Source: Yoonia sp.
Lineage (GTDB): Bacteria > Pseudomonadota > Alphaproteobacteria > Rhodobacterales > Rhodobacteraceae
Direction: 5' to 3'
NCBI GenBank assembly: GCA_020627605.1
Contig: JAHDGO010000027.1
Coordinates: 1 to 14,049, forward strand
DNA: 14,049 nt
Positions within the stretch are counted from its first letter, which is position 1; the number at the start of each line of letters is the position of its first letter. This document shows, in pieces, positions 13,785-14,049 of the stretch. The notes under the pieces are model-generated. The model saw nothing but the letters and a program-made list of their open reading frames with translations. It was not told the origin of the DNA and did no database searches. A program made the translations under genes and the position numbers.

Positions 13785-13812
13785 GTTCAGGCCGCGAAAG
13801 CGCGGCCTGAAC
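13785..13812 (+). terminator. Strong hairpin after the binding-protein gene (no T-run)
   Basis: GTTCAGGCCGCG (13785-13790 plus 13791-13796) pairs perfectly with CGCGGCCTGAAC (13801-13812) around an AAAG loop, a 12-bp GC-rich stem that begins 11 bases after the TAA. No T-tract follows, so it is more likely an mRNA-stabilising or partial-termination structure than a full terminator. That would favour high binding-protein levels over the permease genes. Confidence 0.75.
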
Positions 13813-13823
13813 ACCGCTCACAT

Positions 13824-13846
13824 ACTGCGCCCTTTCGGGCAGCGGT
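13824..13846 (+). other. Second hairpin in the binding-protein/permease gap
   Basis: ACTGCGCCC and GGGCAGCGGT (with one bulged A) can form a stem of about nine pairs, one a G-T pair, around a TTTC loop. It has no T-run. It lies between the first hairpin and the permease ribosome site. Confidence 0.45.
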
Positions 13847-13895
13847 CTGACGGCGCGCATCCTGCGCTTTCTCATAACCGATCAGAGGTCACCTC

Positions 13896-14049
13896 ATGGA
13901 CCAGTTCATTCTTCAGATTCTTAATGGGCTTGATAAGGGCTCTGCCTATGCGCTGATTGCGCTGGGGCTGACACTCATCTTCGGCACGCTTGGGGTTGTG
14001 AACTTTGCCCACGGCGCGCTGTTCATGCTGGGTGCCTTTGTTGCTGTCA
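13896..14049 (+). CDS. LivH-type branched-chain amino acid ABC transporter permease, 3'-truncated by the window edge
   Basis: Fifty-one residues are visible, starting MDQFILQILNGLDKGSAYAL and continuing through LIFGTLGVVNFAHGALFMLGAF. The GVVNFAHGA motif is the signature of LivH-family inner-membrane permeases. AGAGGT at 13884-13889 is the ribosome site. The gene follows the binding-protein gene by 122 bp containing two hairpins. The rest of the importer (LivM, LivG and LivF homologues) should follow beyond the window. Confidence 0.92.
   Translation, partial: MDQFILQILNGLDKGSAYALIALGLTLIFGTLGVVNFAHGALFMLGAFVAV

Noticed and set aside
12835..13875. Long minus-strand open frame (346 residues)
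   Set aside because: It is antisense to the binding-protein gene, whose Tat signal, family motifs and codon use are clear.
1..14049. Mobile elements, CRISPR, tRNA or rRNA genes
   Set aside because: No transposase or integrase frame, spaced repeat array, or tRNA-like cloverleaf was found by eye on either strand.

Overview
The window looks like chromosomal DNA of an alphaproteobacterium of the Rhodobacteraceae (Roseobacter group). It is GC-rich and densely packed, with a GapR-family nucleoid protein, a SqrR/BigR-type sulfane-sulfur operon, a FliM-like protein of the divergent Rhodobacterales kind, and a short-chain-acyl XRE regulator next to a symporter-type histidine kinase. No rRNA, tRNA, IS element, CRISPR array or prophage was seen. 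The taxon is inferred from protein resemblance, not from a marker gene.

Layout. (1) 1-1426: the 3' part of an uncharacterised protein gene, gapR on the minus strand, and a small two-helix membrane protein. (2) 1423-3795: a divergent pair, an APH-fold acyl-CoA kinase on minus and an acyl-CoA dehydrogenase on plus. Together they match the two halves of ACAD10/ACAD11 and are the likely core of 4-hydroxyacyl-CoA breakdown. (3) 3768-6349: an ArsR-family persulfide sensor on minus, divergent from a four-gene plus-strand operon: ETHE1-like persulfide dioxygenase, two YeeE/YedE half-transporters and a DUF442 sulfur transferase. A near-perfect 38-bp palindrome lies between the two arms. (4) 6346-7437: a FliM/FliN-like SpoA-domain protein on minus.

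(5) 7486-12222: a minus-strand signalling cluster. In transcription order it encodes an XRE/ScfR-type short-chain acyl regulator, a receiver-only response regulator, a 94-residue two-helix membrane protein, and an 898-residue histidine kinase whose N-terminal half is a sodium/solute symporter (CrbS/CbrA-like). The last three overlap by 4 bp at each junction. (6) 12427-14049: divergent from the XRE gene, a Tat-exported branched-chain-amino-acid-type binding protein and the start of a LivH-type permease.

The most unusual signal is in the XRE regulator. Between its HTH and its C-terminal ligand domain is a stretch of about 60 residues that aligns with the HisKA (DHp) dimerisation domain of the histidine kinase in the same cluster, including a His at the phospho-acceptor position. 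With a receiver that has no output domain beside it, this suggests a direct path from the symporter-kinase through the receiver to the XRE regulator. That path is a proposal from sequence only.
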